Of a stretch of DNA of 34,050 nt, positions 7,920 to 14,674 are shown one piece after another. Origin of the DNA: Acidimicrobiaceae bacterium (GTDB lineage: Bacteria > Actinomycetota > Acidimicrobiia > Acidimicrobiales > Ilumatobacteraceae). The notes beneath the pieces were generated by a model that ran no database searches, had not been told where the DNA came from, and saw nothing but the letters and a program-made list of their open reading frames with translations. Position numbers and translations under genes: made by a program. The stretch is from assembly GCA_016722025.1 (NCBI GenBank), contig JADKGZ010000024.1, positions 1-34,050 on the forward strand, written 5' to 3'. The number at the start of each line of letters is the position of its first letter. The first letter of the stretch is position 1.

Positions 7920-8318
7920 TCAGTTGAGCCGGTGAAGCCGACCGTTCTTCCAGTCGTAGAACAGGACGCCGCAAGCGCACCCCGAGGAGTCCATCGTTCG
8001 AGTCTCGGTCAGCGAGTCAATGACCTGTCCACTTGCGTCGAAGACGGTCACACTGAGGTCGACGGAGCGACCTTCCTCCCACGTGTCGAGATTAAAGCCG
8101 TTGAACACGTCGTCAGGACCAGCGAACGCCTCGACCGTTGCGCAATCACCGTCGAAGCAGATCTCCGCAGACGTGGCACCCAACGCGTCATTCGGGTCGA
8201 TGTACGTGCCCGGCGGATAGCACGAACCCTTCGCGCAATCGGAACTGCAGCCCACGAGCACGACAGCTGTCAACGCTGCAAGAAGGCGCACGAACAGGGG
8301 CTTCGTCAAGGTGCGCAT
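7920..8318 (-). CDS. Small secreted lipoprotein
   Basis: 132 residues from ATG 8318. The N-terminus has two basic residues, a hydrophobic core (LLAALTAVVLVG) and a lipobox LVGC, with Cys at about residue 24, so the mature protein is probably lipid-anchored outside the cytoplasmic membrane. The mature part has many cysteines (SDCAKGSC, EICFDGDC, GCACG), implying disulfides. The longer in-frame extension to 8498 is rejected because it would bury the signal peptide. No named family is recognised. It probably follows the small membrane protein gene 43 nt upstream in one transcript. Confidence 0.7.
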   Translation of the reverse strand: MRTLTKPLFVRLLAALTAVVLVGCSSDCAKGSCYPPGTYIDPNDALGATSAEICFDGDCATVEAFAGPDDVFNGFNLDTWEEGRSVDLSVTVFDASGQVIDSLTETRTMDSSGCACGVLFYDWKNGRLHRLN

Positions 8319-8361
8319 CGTGTCCGAAGGGGACGCCGTTGTCCAGCACACCTCTCGGCAG

Positions 8362-8619
8362 CTACGGGATCTTGCGCTCGTCTGGCTTGGAGTTCTGGGC
8401 GTCGAGGGCAGACCAGTCCGGCTTGCCATGGTCAGGGTTCTCCAGAACCTTCCAGGCGAATCTAAGGCTGGCGAGGGCCAGGACGACTCCGACGGCAATG
8501 GCCCCCGGGCTCCCTTGCACGACGAAGGTCATGGCCATCGCCAAAGTGAGGGCCGGGTAGATGAACTTGACGAGAGGGTGAACGGATCTTTGTTTCCTGG
8601 TCGCTGCGGAGTCACCCAT
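8362..8619 (-). CDS. Small membrane protein with two helices
   Basis: 85 residues from ATG 8619 (a GTG at 8622 directly precedes it). There are two predicted transmembrane helices (LVKFIYPALTLAMAMTFVVQG and GAIAVGVVLALASLRFAWKVL) joined by a short turn, with a basic N-terminus and a charged C-terminal tail. No ribosome binding site is obvious and no family is recognised. It lies directly upstream of the lipoprotein gene. Confidence 0.5.
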   Translation of the reverse strand: MGDSAATRKQRSVHPLVKFIYPALTLAMAMTFVVQGSPGAIAVGVVLALASLRFAWKVLENPDHGKPDWSALDAQNSKPDERKIP

Positions 8620-8670
8620 CACGATGACCGCATTGCCCGGTGACGGCCCTTGGTCAGCGCCGCCACGCGG

Positions 8671-8781
8671 TCACCCGATCTGCCCTGCCAACAGCTGAAG
8701 TGACTGCCCTGCGGTCCCGGCGCGGCGCTGCAGGCTCGCGTGCACGTCGTCGGGCAGATCGCGGACCAACACATTCGGCAT
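8671..8781 (-). pseudogene. VapB/FitA-type antitoxin remnant
   Basis: The minus strand from ATG 8781 reads MPNVLVRDLPDDVHASLQRR followed by AGTAGQSLQLLAGQIG and a stop, 36 residues in all. This matches the ribbon-helix-helix N-terminus of VapB/FitA antitoxins (NVxVRDLPDDVHxxLxxRA...GxSLQ). Intact antitoxins are usually 70-85 residues. After the stop, a neighbouring frame continues with DRVAALTKGR, so the C-terminal half may be lost to a frame change. No PIN-domain toxin lies next to it. It is best read as a decayed toxin-antitoxin remnant. Confidence 0.5.
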
Positions 8782-8842
8782 GCTTGCACTTTGCTATCAA
8801 GTGGTCCTCAAAGCAACTCACTGCTCGAGTGACAGATCTGCG

Positions 8843-9517
8843 CTACGCGCCGAACCGATGCCACTGACCTTCCGACACGACATCGACGGCGCCGTCGATC
8901 ACGCGGAGAGCGGTCTCGTCGTCGATTGCGTACGCGGGACAATCGAGACCGGCAGCCCATCTCTCGGCGCTGGCCAGCGTGTTGTCGGGAAGGAGCTCAT
9001 GGTCCAAGTGAGGGAAGATCGAGAAGTCCACGAGGCCGAGCGCGCGGTCGTCGCCGGCGGGCGGCCTCCACCCGACGAACTCCTTGCCGATGCGCGGTGT
9101 CATCACCATGCTCCCCGCGCTCATACCGATCCACACCGTGTCGTCGAGCTGGGGCAGTAGGTCGGTCAGCCCGCACTCTCGCATCCAGTGGCTCAGGTAG
9201 AGCGCGTCGCCGCCCGACACGAGCAGCACGTCGGCCTCGCGTACGAGGGGAACCCATCGCTCCTCGTCGATGCTGGGCAACGCGGTCAACTCGATCAACC
9301 CCACCGACTTCCAGCCCAGCTCGACCATGGGCTGTTCGGAGCGCCCGGCGACGAACTCCCACACGTTCTCGCCCGGACCTGCATGGGGATGGCCGTACAT
9401 CGCGGTCGGAATGCACAGCGCGGTGCAATCCTCGATGGGTCGCCCGAGCAACTCGACCAGCGCGTCGTGGATGGTCGCGTTCCTGACGCCGGCGGAGGTG
9501 AGAAGAAGCCGACGCAC
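8843..9517 (-). CDS. Peptidase E-like serine peptidase (family S51)
   Basis: 224 residues from GTG 9517 (VRRLLLTSAGV). The nucleophile elbow GMSAGS puts Ser at about residue 133. The preceding VLLVSGGDALYLSHWM and the later FPHLDHE (His about 170) are the other conserved S51 blocks. Peptidase E cleaves Asp-Xaa dipeptides in the cytoplasm; relatives include cyanophycinase. Alternative starts farther upstream are rejected because the extra sequence has no family match and would run through the promoter of the divergent repeat-protein gene. No Shine-Dalgarno stands out. Confidence 0.8.
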   Translation of the reverse strand: MRRLLLTSAGVRNATIHDALVELLGRPIEDCTALCIPTAMYGHPHAGPGENVWEFVAGRSEQPMVELGWKSVGLIELTALPSIDEERWVPLVREADVLLVSGGDALYLSHWMRECGLTDLLPQLDDTVWIGMSAGSMVMTPRIGKEFVGWRPPAGDDRALGLVDFSIFPHLDHELLPDNTLASAERWAAGLDCPAYAIDDETALRVIDGAVDVVSEGQWHRFGA

Positions 9518-9611
9518 GCGCCCAGATTGCCTGATGCGGCGCTGCCGCGCAAGGAGGTCGCGCGTCACAGGAGGGCCTGAAAGAAGTGGACGAGATTTCT
9601 TTGCATCACGC

Positions 9612-9637
9612 GGAACTCGCGAGTGGTGCGGTGCATC
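9612..9637 (+). promoter_or_regulatory. ECF-sigma-type promoter, GGAAC-N17-CATC (copy 4)
   Basis: GGAAC 9612-9616, 17 bases, CATC 9634-9637, 48 nt before ATG 9686. GATTTCT lies at 9594-9600. The leader shares CGCGGAACTCG, GCGGTGCATC and CAAGGAGCA with that of the gene at 6715. Confidence 0.65.
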
Positions 9638-9685
9638 GATCGAGATGTCCACCACGACGGGGACCACGCACAAGGAGCAAGCACG

Positions 9686-10051
9686 ATGACCGACTTCAAC
9701 GCATACGATCCCACCGCCGCCAGCGATCTGGCCAGCCAGTGGCAAGACGCCAGCCAGAGCCTGTGGAGCACCTCGATCACCTTCGATCAGATCGGCGATC
9801 AGGAGTGGCTGCACGGCGACCCCACCGTGGCCAACGACTTCTACAACTACTCCGAGCAGACCGAGTGGCTGTCGCAGCAGGCCTACGACGCATCGTGGGA
9901 GGCCTACTACGGCCCGGTCAACGCCGAGGGCTACACCGCCTACGACGCGTCCATGGGCTACACCTCCACCGACACCAGCTTCATCGAGCCCGCCAGCAGC
10001 GCCGGCAGCATGTCGATGATCAGCGACAACAGCGCCGAGAGCTACCTCTGA
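9686..10051 (+). CDS. Acidic Tyr/Trp-rich protein, likely divergent paralogue of the repeat protein
   Basis: 121 residues, acidic, rich in Tyr, Trp, Ser, Asp and Gln, with hardly any Lys or Arg. There is no signal peptide or membrane helix. Segments such as DASQSLWSTSITFDQIGDQE, DFYNYSEQTEWLSQQ and YDASWEAYYGP resemble the middle of the protein at 6715, while the DTSY arrays are absent (a single TDTSF remains). AAGGAG sits 9 nt before ATG 9686. The promoter and leader are shared with the 6715 gene, supporting common ancestry and common control. No family is recognised. Confidence 0.75.
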   Translation: MTDFNAYDPTAASDLASQWQDASQSLWSTSITFDQIGDQEWLHGDPTVANDFYNYSEQTEWLSQQAYDASWEAYYGPVNAEGYTAYDASMGYTSTDTSFIEPASSAGSMSMISDNSAESYL

Positions 10052-10105
10052 GCCGGCAGCCGCCAGCCCACCGCCACCGACGACACCCCACTCGAAGCGC
10101 CCCCG

Positions 10106-10149
10106 GAGCGGCCGGGACCTGATGCCCAGCACTCAGGTCCCGGCCGCTC
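10106..10149 (+). terminator. Perfect 17-bp stem terminator-like hairpin
   Basis: Arms GAGCGGCCGGGACCTGA (10106-10122) and the exact complement at 10133-10149 enclose a 10-nt loop. It lies 55 nt after the stop at 10051, separating this gene from the phasin-like gene. No T tract follows. Confidence 0.75.
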
Positions 10150-10180
10150 TCGCGCGGTGCGCCAACTGTCACTAGCACTC

Positions 10181-10198
10181 TGCTTGCAAAAGCAAGCA
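10181..10198. promoter_or_regulatory. 18-bp palindromic operator upstream of the phasin-like gene
   Basis: TGCTTGCAAAAGCAAGCA has perfect 7-bp arms around AAAA. It lies 54 nt before ATG 10252 and is flanked by a direct repeat of GCACTC. The symmetry suggests a dimeric repressor site. A PhaR- or TetR-like regulator is conceivable but none is adjacent. Confidence 0.5.
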
Positions 10199-10251
10199 CT
10201 CGGGGGCACGATGAGTGTGGGTCCAAGAGAACCCGAAGGACGGTCACGATC

Positions 10252-10647
10252 ATGACAACCACGACGACAAAGACAACGACAATGACGACACTGAAGAAGA
10301 TTCAGGACGAGTACTTCACGCTCGCCACGCGAGTCGAAGAGCCGCTGGTGCGGTTCACCGGCGAGATGGCCGATTCGATGGCACGGTTCGTGCCCGAGCG
10401 GCCGACGTTCATGGCGAAGCTGCCCACGGTGGCCGAGCTGGTCGACAACCAGCTGAAGTTCCGTCGGCGCTTCGTCGACGAGCAGCTGATGTTCGTTCGC
10501 AAGATGATGAAGGCAATGGACCCGATGGTCACCCGCCTCGACACCGTGGCAAAGCCCGTCGCCGTGCCGAAGCCCGTGATGCACATGCCGGCCAAGGCAA
10601 CAGCCAGCCGCATGGCGCCGCGCCGAGTAGGCAGCAAGGTCGCCTGA
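10252..10647 (+). CDS. Phasin-like granule-associated protein
   Basis: 131 residues. A Thr/Lys low-complexity start (MTTTTTKTTTMTTLKK) is followed by an amphipathic helical core (YFTLATRVEEPLVRFTGEMA, then LVDNQLKFRRRFVDEQLMFV and RKMMKAM) and a basic Ala/Pro/Lys tail. Small helical proteins with this layout coat polyhydroxyalkanoate or lipid granules, and a lipid-storage acyltransferase is encoded at 21248, but no PHA synthase is in the window. AAGGA lies upstream of the ATG. The gene is preceded by a palindrome at 10181 and followed by a hairpin at 10658. The phasin assignment is by eye and moderate. Confidence 0.55.
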   Translation: MTTTTTKTTTMTTLKKIQDEYFTLATRVEEPLVRFTGEMADSMARFVPERPTFMAKLPTVAELVDNQLKFRRRFVDEQLMFVRKMMKAMDPMVTRLDTVAKPVAVPKPVMHMPAKATASRMAPRRVGSKVA

Positions 10648-10657
10648 CACACACCGC

Positions 10658-10693
10658 GGAACGGGCGGGCTCCTTCGAGGGCCCGCCCGTTCC
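10658..10693 (+). terminator. Terminator hairpin of the phasin-like gene
   Basis: Perfect 13-bp arms GGAACGGGCGGGC (10658-10670) and GCCCGCCCGTTCC (10681-10693) around a 10-nt loop, starting 10 nt after the stop codon. Confidence 0.8.
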
Positions 10694-10764
10694 CGCGTCC
10701 GGCACCCGGTTTCGCGTAGCGATCGGCCAAGCTGGGCCCTCGACGTGCGAGGGAGGAAGTGCGG

Positions 10765-11443
10765 ATGCGTCTCCATGTGATCAGCGACGGGACCGGCAGC
10801 CCACCGATCGTGTTCATCCACGGTCTCGGCTCAACGGCCGCCACGTGGGCGCTGTGCATGGCCCAGCTTACGCGATCGGCATCACGTACTGGCCATCGAC
10901 CTGCTCGGGCACGGCGGGTCACCGGTGCCCGACGACCCGGCCGAGTACACACGCGATCGCGCGTTGGCCGACATCGACGAGGTGCTCGCCGGGCTCACCG
11001 AACCGCCCGTGCTGGTCGGGCACTCACTGGGCGGATACCTCGCGCTCGCTCACGCGGCCACACGACCCGGCGCCGCCCGCGGCATCGTGGTGCTCAACAC
11101 CGGCCCCGGCTTCCGCGACCCGGAGAAGCGTGAGGGCTGGAACGAACGGTCACGCCGCAACGCACATCGCTTCGGTGTACCCGCGCAGGCCACGGAACTG
11201 AACCTGCAGCACGACTCGGTGGTGATGGATCGCCTGGCCGAGATGGCGACGCCCACGCTGGTGCTGGCCGGCTCCGCCGATCGGCAGGAGTACACCTCCT
11301 CGGGCGAGTACCTGCAGCGCAAGATGCCCAATGCCCGCCTCCAGGTGATCGAAGGAGGCGAGCACTCGATGCACGAGACCTCACACGCCAGCGACGTGGT
11401 GCACGCCATCGACGAGTTCATCACCGCGTTGCCTCCCGGCTGA
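10765..11443 (+). CDS. Alpha/beta hydrolase, interrupted by an apparent single-base insertion
   Basis: GGGAGG 8 nt before ATG 10765 marks the start. The first frame carries strand beta-3 and the oxyanion motif (IVFIHGLGSTAATW) up to CMAQL. The rest lies in the next frame: RDRHHVLAIDLLGHGGSPVP, the nucleophile elbow GHSLGG, a GSADRQ acid-region and the catalytic His in GGEHSMHE. Removing one base of CTTACG (about 10868-10873) joins them as MAQLRDRHHVLAID and gives 225 residues, a normal length for the family. The 679-bp span is one base more than a multiple of three. The substrate is unknown. Both halves look intact, so a sequencing indel is more likely than a dead gene. Confidence 0.75.
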
Positions 11444-11544
11444 CGGCGAGCGATCACTCGTCACGCGGCTCGCCAGCCACGGGCAGCCCAGCTGGCCACC
11501 GCCACTAGGGTGCGGGCGCCGCCGATCGCACCTGGAGCACCACG

Positions 11545-12699
11545 ATGACCGCCGAGACTTCCGCCGACCTGCCCACCACCATGCGTCAGATCCGCTCGCT
11601 GGTCACGGCCGATGGTCGGCTGGAGCTGTCGATCGCCACGGTCGACATGCCGGTGCCGGCCGCACACGAGGTGCTGGTGCGGGTGGAAGCGGCTCCGATC
11701 AACCCGTCCGACCTCGGCCTGTTGCTGGCAATGGCCGACGTCGCGCACGCCACTTCCACCGGCAGCGGCGACGCAACGGTCGTCACTGCGCCCATCTCAC
11801 CGGCGGTGCTGGCGGCGCTCTCCGCCCGCGTCGGAGAGAGCATGCCGGTGGGCAACGAAGGTGCCGGCCGAGTTGTCGCAGCGGGCGACTCGGCGGAGGC
11901 GCAAGCGTTGCTGGGCAAGCTGGTAGGGTTCGTCGGCGGCGCCAGCTACGGCGAGTTCCGTGCCGCCGCGGCATTCATGTGCATGGAGCTGCTCGAGGGC
12001 ACCACCGCTGCGCAAGGTGCCTCCTGCTTCGTGAACCCGCTCACCGCGCTGTGCATGGTGGAGAACATGCGGATGGACGGCCACACCGCCCTGGTGCACA
12101 CCGCCGCCGCATCGAACCTGGGCCAGATGCTGAACCGCATCTGCCTGGCCGACGGGGTGCAGCTGGTGAACATCGTGCGCCGGCCCGAGCAGGCGGCCCT
12201 CCTGCGCGAGCAGGGTGCCCAGCACGTCGTCGACTCCAGCTCGCCCACCTTCCTCGACGATCTCACCCAGGCGCTCATCACCACCGGCGCCACCATCGCC
12301 TTCGACGCGATCGGCGGCGGCAAGCTGGCGGGCCAGATCCTCGGCTGCATGGAAGCTGCCGCCAACGCGAAAGGCGGCGAGTACAGCCGCTACGGCAGCG
12401 ACGTGTACAAGCAGGTGTTCGTGTACGGCGGGCTGGATCGCGGGCCCACCGAGCTGACACGCAACTTCGGCATGTCGTGGGGCCTCAACGGGTGGCTGCT
12501 CACCCCGTTCCTCGGCAAGCTCGGTCTCGAGGGCATGATGCGCCTGCGTCAGCGAGTGGTTGCCGAGCTCACCACCACGTTCGCCAGCCACTACACCGAC
12601 CAGGTGTCGCTGGCCGGCGCGCTCGACATCGCCGCCATCCAGGCCTACGCCAAGCAGGCCACCGGCCAGAAGTTCCTCATCTGCCCGATGACGGCCTGA
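11545..12699 (+). CDS. Zinc-free MDR-family NAD(P)H oxidoreductase
   Basis: 384 residues of the medium-chain dehydrogenase/reductase superfamily, nearest in type to quinone reductases and 2-haloacrylate or enoyl reductases. The N-terminal GroES-like domain has LVRVEAAPINPSDLGLL and the GNEGAGRVVAAG turn. The Rossmann domain follows, with LVHTAAASNLGQMLNRI in place of the common GAAGGVG loop, then VNIVRRPEQAALLREQGA and FDAIGGGKLAGQIL. The structural zinc cysteine lobe is lacking. GGAG lies upstream of the ATG. The substrate cannot be deduced. The gene stands alone between an alpha/beta hydrolase gene and a convergent DUF385 gene 10 nt away. Confidence 0.8.
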   Translation: MTAETSADLPTTMRQIRSLVTADGRLELSIATVDMPVPAAHEVLVRVEAAPINPSDLGLLLAMADVAHATSTGSGDATVVTAPISPAVLAALSARVGESMPVGNEGAGRVVAAGDSAEAQALLGKLVGFVGGASYGEFRAAAAFMCMELLEGTTAAQGASCFVNPLTALCMVENMRMDGHTALVHTAAASNLGQMLNRICLADGVQLVNIVRRPEQAALLREQGAQHVVDSSSPTFLDDLTQALITTGATIAFDAIGGGKLAGQILGCMEAAANAKGGEYSRYGSDVYKQVFVYGGLDRGPTELTRNFGMSWGLNGWLLTPFLGKLGLEGMMRLRQRVVAELTTTFASHYTDQVSLAGALDIAAIQAYAKQATGQKFLICPMTA

Positions 12700-12709
12700 C
12701 CAGCGGGGT

Positions 12710-13060
12710 TCAGGACACTTCGTCGAGGGTGATCAGGTTCAGGGCGCCACGCTGCACGCGTGCGGTCACGCCGCGCCGGACGCCTCGTTGCCAGACTGCG
12801 CCAGCTGGGTCGGCCTCCAAGTTCGCCAGCCACTGCGAATCCGAGCGCACCGTGCTGACGGTGACCCGCTTGCCGACGCGCACGGCAACCACGGGCACCG
12901 AGCGGGTGAGCCCCGAGCGACGGCCCGTCGTCTCCAGCACCACCAGCCCCAGCCCCACTGGCAACGGCGACCCGAGGCCGGCGCGGACAGCCGGCAGCAC
13001 GAGTTGGTTCAGGGTTCGGAAGCCGGTTTGGGCAAGTTCGCAGCGCACGGTCGGAGTCAA
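12710..13060 (-). CDS. DUF385/Ddn-like deazaflavin-dependent nitroreductase family protein
   Basis: 116 residues from TTG 13060, or 112 from GTG 13048. The segment LGLVVLETTGRRSGLTRSVP is the signature of the DUF385 family, a split beta-barrel group that includes the F420-dependent Ddn nitroreductase of Mycobacterium tuberculosis. It continues with VPVVAVRVGKRVTVSTVRSD and WLANLEADPAGAV. The family binds F420 or FMN in a dimer interface. It is divergent from the hydrolase gene at 13145 and convergent with the MDR gene. The start is uncertain because no ribosome binding site is visible. Confidence 0.75.
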   Translation of the reverse strand: MTPTVRCELAQTGFRTLNQLVLPAVRAGLGSPLPVGLGLVVLETTGRRSGLTRSVPVVAVRVGKRVTVSTVRSDSQWLANLEADPAGAVWQRGVRRGVTARVQRGALNLITLDEVS

Positions 13061-13144
13061 CGCCCACCAGCGACTCGTTGTTCCACCGGCACCAGTGCCG
13101 TCCGCCTCTGGCGGTGGGAGATCGAACCCGCGACAATGCGGCCG

Positions 13145-14038
13145 ATGGATCTACTCCCGCTTTCTCGCGTCGTCATTCACGGTCACGAAGTCGGCTACCG
13201 GCGCAGCGGTAGCGGCGAGGCCGTGGTGCTCATCCACGGCCTTGCAGGCAGCTCCAAGACCTGGAGCGCCGTCCACCCGCGGCTCGCCGAGCACCACGAC
13301 GTGATCGCACCCGACCTGCTCGGCCACGGCGAGTCGGCGAAACCGATGGGCGACTATTCGCTCGGCGCGTTCGCCAGCGGGCTGCGCGACTTCCTGGCCG
13401 CGATCGACGTGCCCAGTGCCACCATCGTCGGGCACTCGTTCGGCGGCGGCGTGGCGATGCAACTCGCGTACCAGCACCCGGAACTGTGCGACCGGCTGGT
13501 GCTCGTCGGCAGCGGCGGCCTCGGCCGCGAAGTGAGCCTGTTGTTGCGACTGGTCACCCTCCCTGGTGCCGAGCACCTGATGCCGCTGGTGTTCCCGCGC
13601 CTGGTTGCCGATCGGGGCACCGACGTCTTCAACTTCCTGGGCAAGCTCGGTCTCAGCGCACCCCGGCTGGGCGAGATGTGGCGCTCGTACTCGTCGCTGG
13701 CCGGCACCGAGAATCGCAAGGCGTTCGTACGCACCATCCGTGGCGTCATCGAGCCCGGCGGGCAAACCGTCAACGCGCTCGACCGTCTGTACCTGGCCGC
13801 ACACCTCCCCACGCTGATCGTGTGGGGCGACCGAGACGACATCATCCCGGTCAGCCACGCGTATGCAGCCCACGACGCCATCCCGGGTAGCCAGCTGTGC
13901 GTCCTCGAAGGAGTCGGGCACTTCCCGCACGCCGAGGCCCCCGATCAGTTCGTCGACGTGCTCACCGACTTCCTCGCCAACACCCAGCCTGGTGTGTCGA
14001 CGCCGGGCGGCCTTCGCGAACTGCTGCACGTGCAGTAG
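13145..14038 (+). CDS. Alpha/beta hydrolase
   Basis: 297 residues. Oxyanion motif VVLIHGLAGSSKTW (27-40), DLLGHGESAKP, nucleophile elbow GHSFGG with Ser98, acid region VWGDRDDIIP and catalytic His in GVGHFPHAEAP are all present, so the enzyme looks fully competent. The size and cap region resemble meta-cleavage product hydrolases, esterases and epoxide hydrolases; the substrate is not predictable. An ATG at 13136 (MRPMDLL) is an equally possible start, as no strong Shine-Dalgarno decides. The 75 nt upstream, shared with the divergent DUF385 gene, hold no clear promoter. Confidence 0.85.
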   Translation: MDLLPLSRVVIHGHEVGYRRSGSGEAVVLIHGLAGSSKTWSAVHPRLAEHHDVIAPDLLGHGESAKPMGDYSLGAFASGLRDFLAAIDVPSATIVGHSFGGGVAMQLAYQHPELCDRLVLVGSGGLGREVSLLLRLVTLPGAEHLMPLVFPRLVADRGTDVFNFLGKLGLSAPRLGEMWRSYSSLAGTENRKAFVRTIRGVIEPGGQTVNALDRLYLAAHLPTLIVWGDRDDIIPVSHAYAAHDAIPGSQLCVLEGVGHFPHAEAPDQFVDVLTDFLANTQPGVSTPGGLRELLHVQ

Positions 14039-14076
14039 CGAGGTCAGTTCGCCGGCAGCGCCGTAGCGTCATCGGG

Positions 14077-14523
14077 ATGAGTCGGCTGGAAGACATCGGT
14101 GAACGCGACGGCTGGCGCTGCTGGCTGTGCGATGAAGCAGTGGACCCGCGGATGTCGGTGAACGACGCGCGCGGACCGAGCCTGGACAGCCGGTTGACGA
14201 AGGCGAAGAGCAAGGGCCTCACGCCCGGCTCCACCGATCGACTGGCTCATCGCGGGTGCAACACCAAGAAGGGCGCGGTCACCGCCGTCGTGCCGTGGCC
14301 GAGCAACCTGTTCGTGGTCGACCCAGCGCCCATCATCACCACCGTGGAACGACTGCAGCGCAAGGGCGGCCGCGAGATCATGGCCCGCTGCCCCACTCGC
14401 GCCGATGCTCACGACGCGGCGACGTGGCTCGCCGGTCGCATCGCCCGCTTGGCCCCCGACCTCGATGCATCCACCGAGGTGGAGGCCGGCGGTGGCCAGT
14501 TCCTGCTGGTGCTGCGCGTCTGA
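14077..14523 (+). CDS. Degenerate HNH-nuclease-like zinc-binding protein
   Basis: 148 residues. CWLC (Cys15, Cys18) and HRGC (His58, Cys61) followed by NTKKGAV form the zinc-knuckle frame of McrA-type HNH endonucleases. In active members the first motif is usually DH; here the matching place reads PSLDSRL, so the metal-activating His is missing. The second half (WPSNLFVVDPAPIITTVERL...) has no recognised fold. It could be a DNA-binding protein that lost nuclease activity or a related family. It lies 38 nt after the hydrolase gene in the same direction. The 150 nt after its stop hold nothing identifiable. Confidence 0.6.
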   Translation: MSRLEDIGERDGWRCWLCDEAVDPRMSVNDARGPSLDSRLTKAKSKGLTPGSTDRLAHRGCNTKKGAVTAVVPWPSNLFVVDPAPIITTVERLQRKGGREIMARCPTRADAHDAATWLAGRIARLAPDLDASTEVEAGGGQFLLVLRV

Positions 14524-14674
14524 AACTGGGGCTGGACCCGAGGCGTCTTCGGGTGGATACTGGCAACAGCCCGTCGATCACACCTCGGTCAAGTCGGTGG
14601 CTCTCGCAAGACCGCCCCGCGCCGCATGGCCATTCAGCCAGCTGATCGGCGGGCGCTACGCGTACCCGGTGCGC

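Noticed and set aside
13107..13134. tRNA T-arm-like sequence on the minus strand (GGGTTCGATC followed by TCCCACCGCCA)
   Set aside because: The T-stem does not pair properly and no acceptor, D-arm or anticodon arm can be found within 90 nt; the region runs into a hydrolase gene.
14524..14674. Possible small gene at 14626 between the HNH-like and deaminase genes
   Set aside because: No ribosome site, no motif, and composition like a shadow of the deaminase 3' end.
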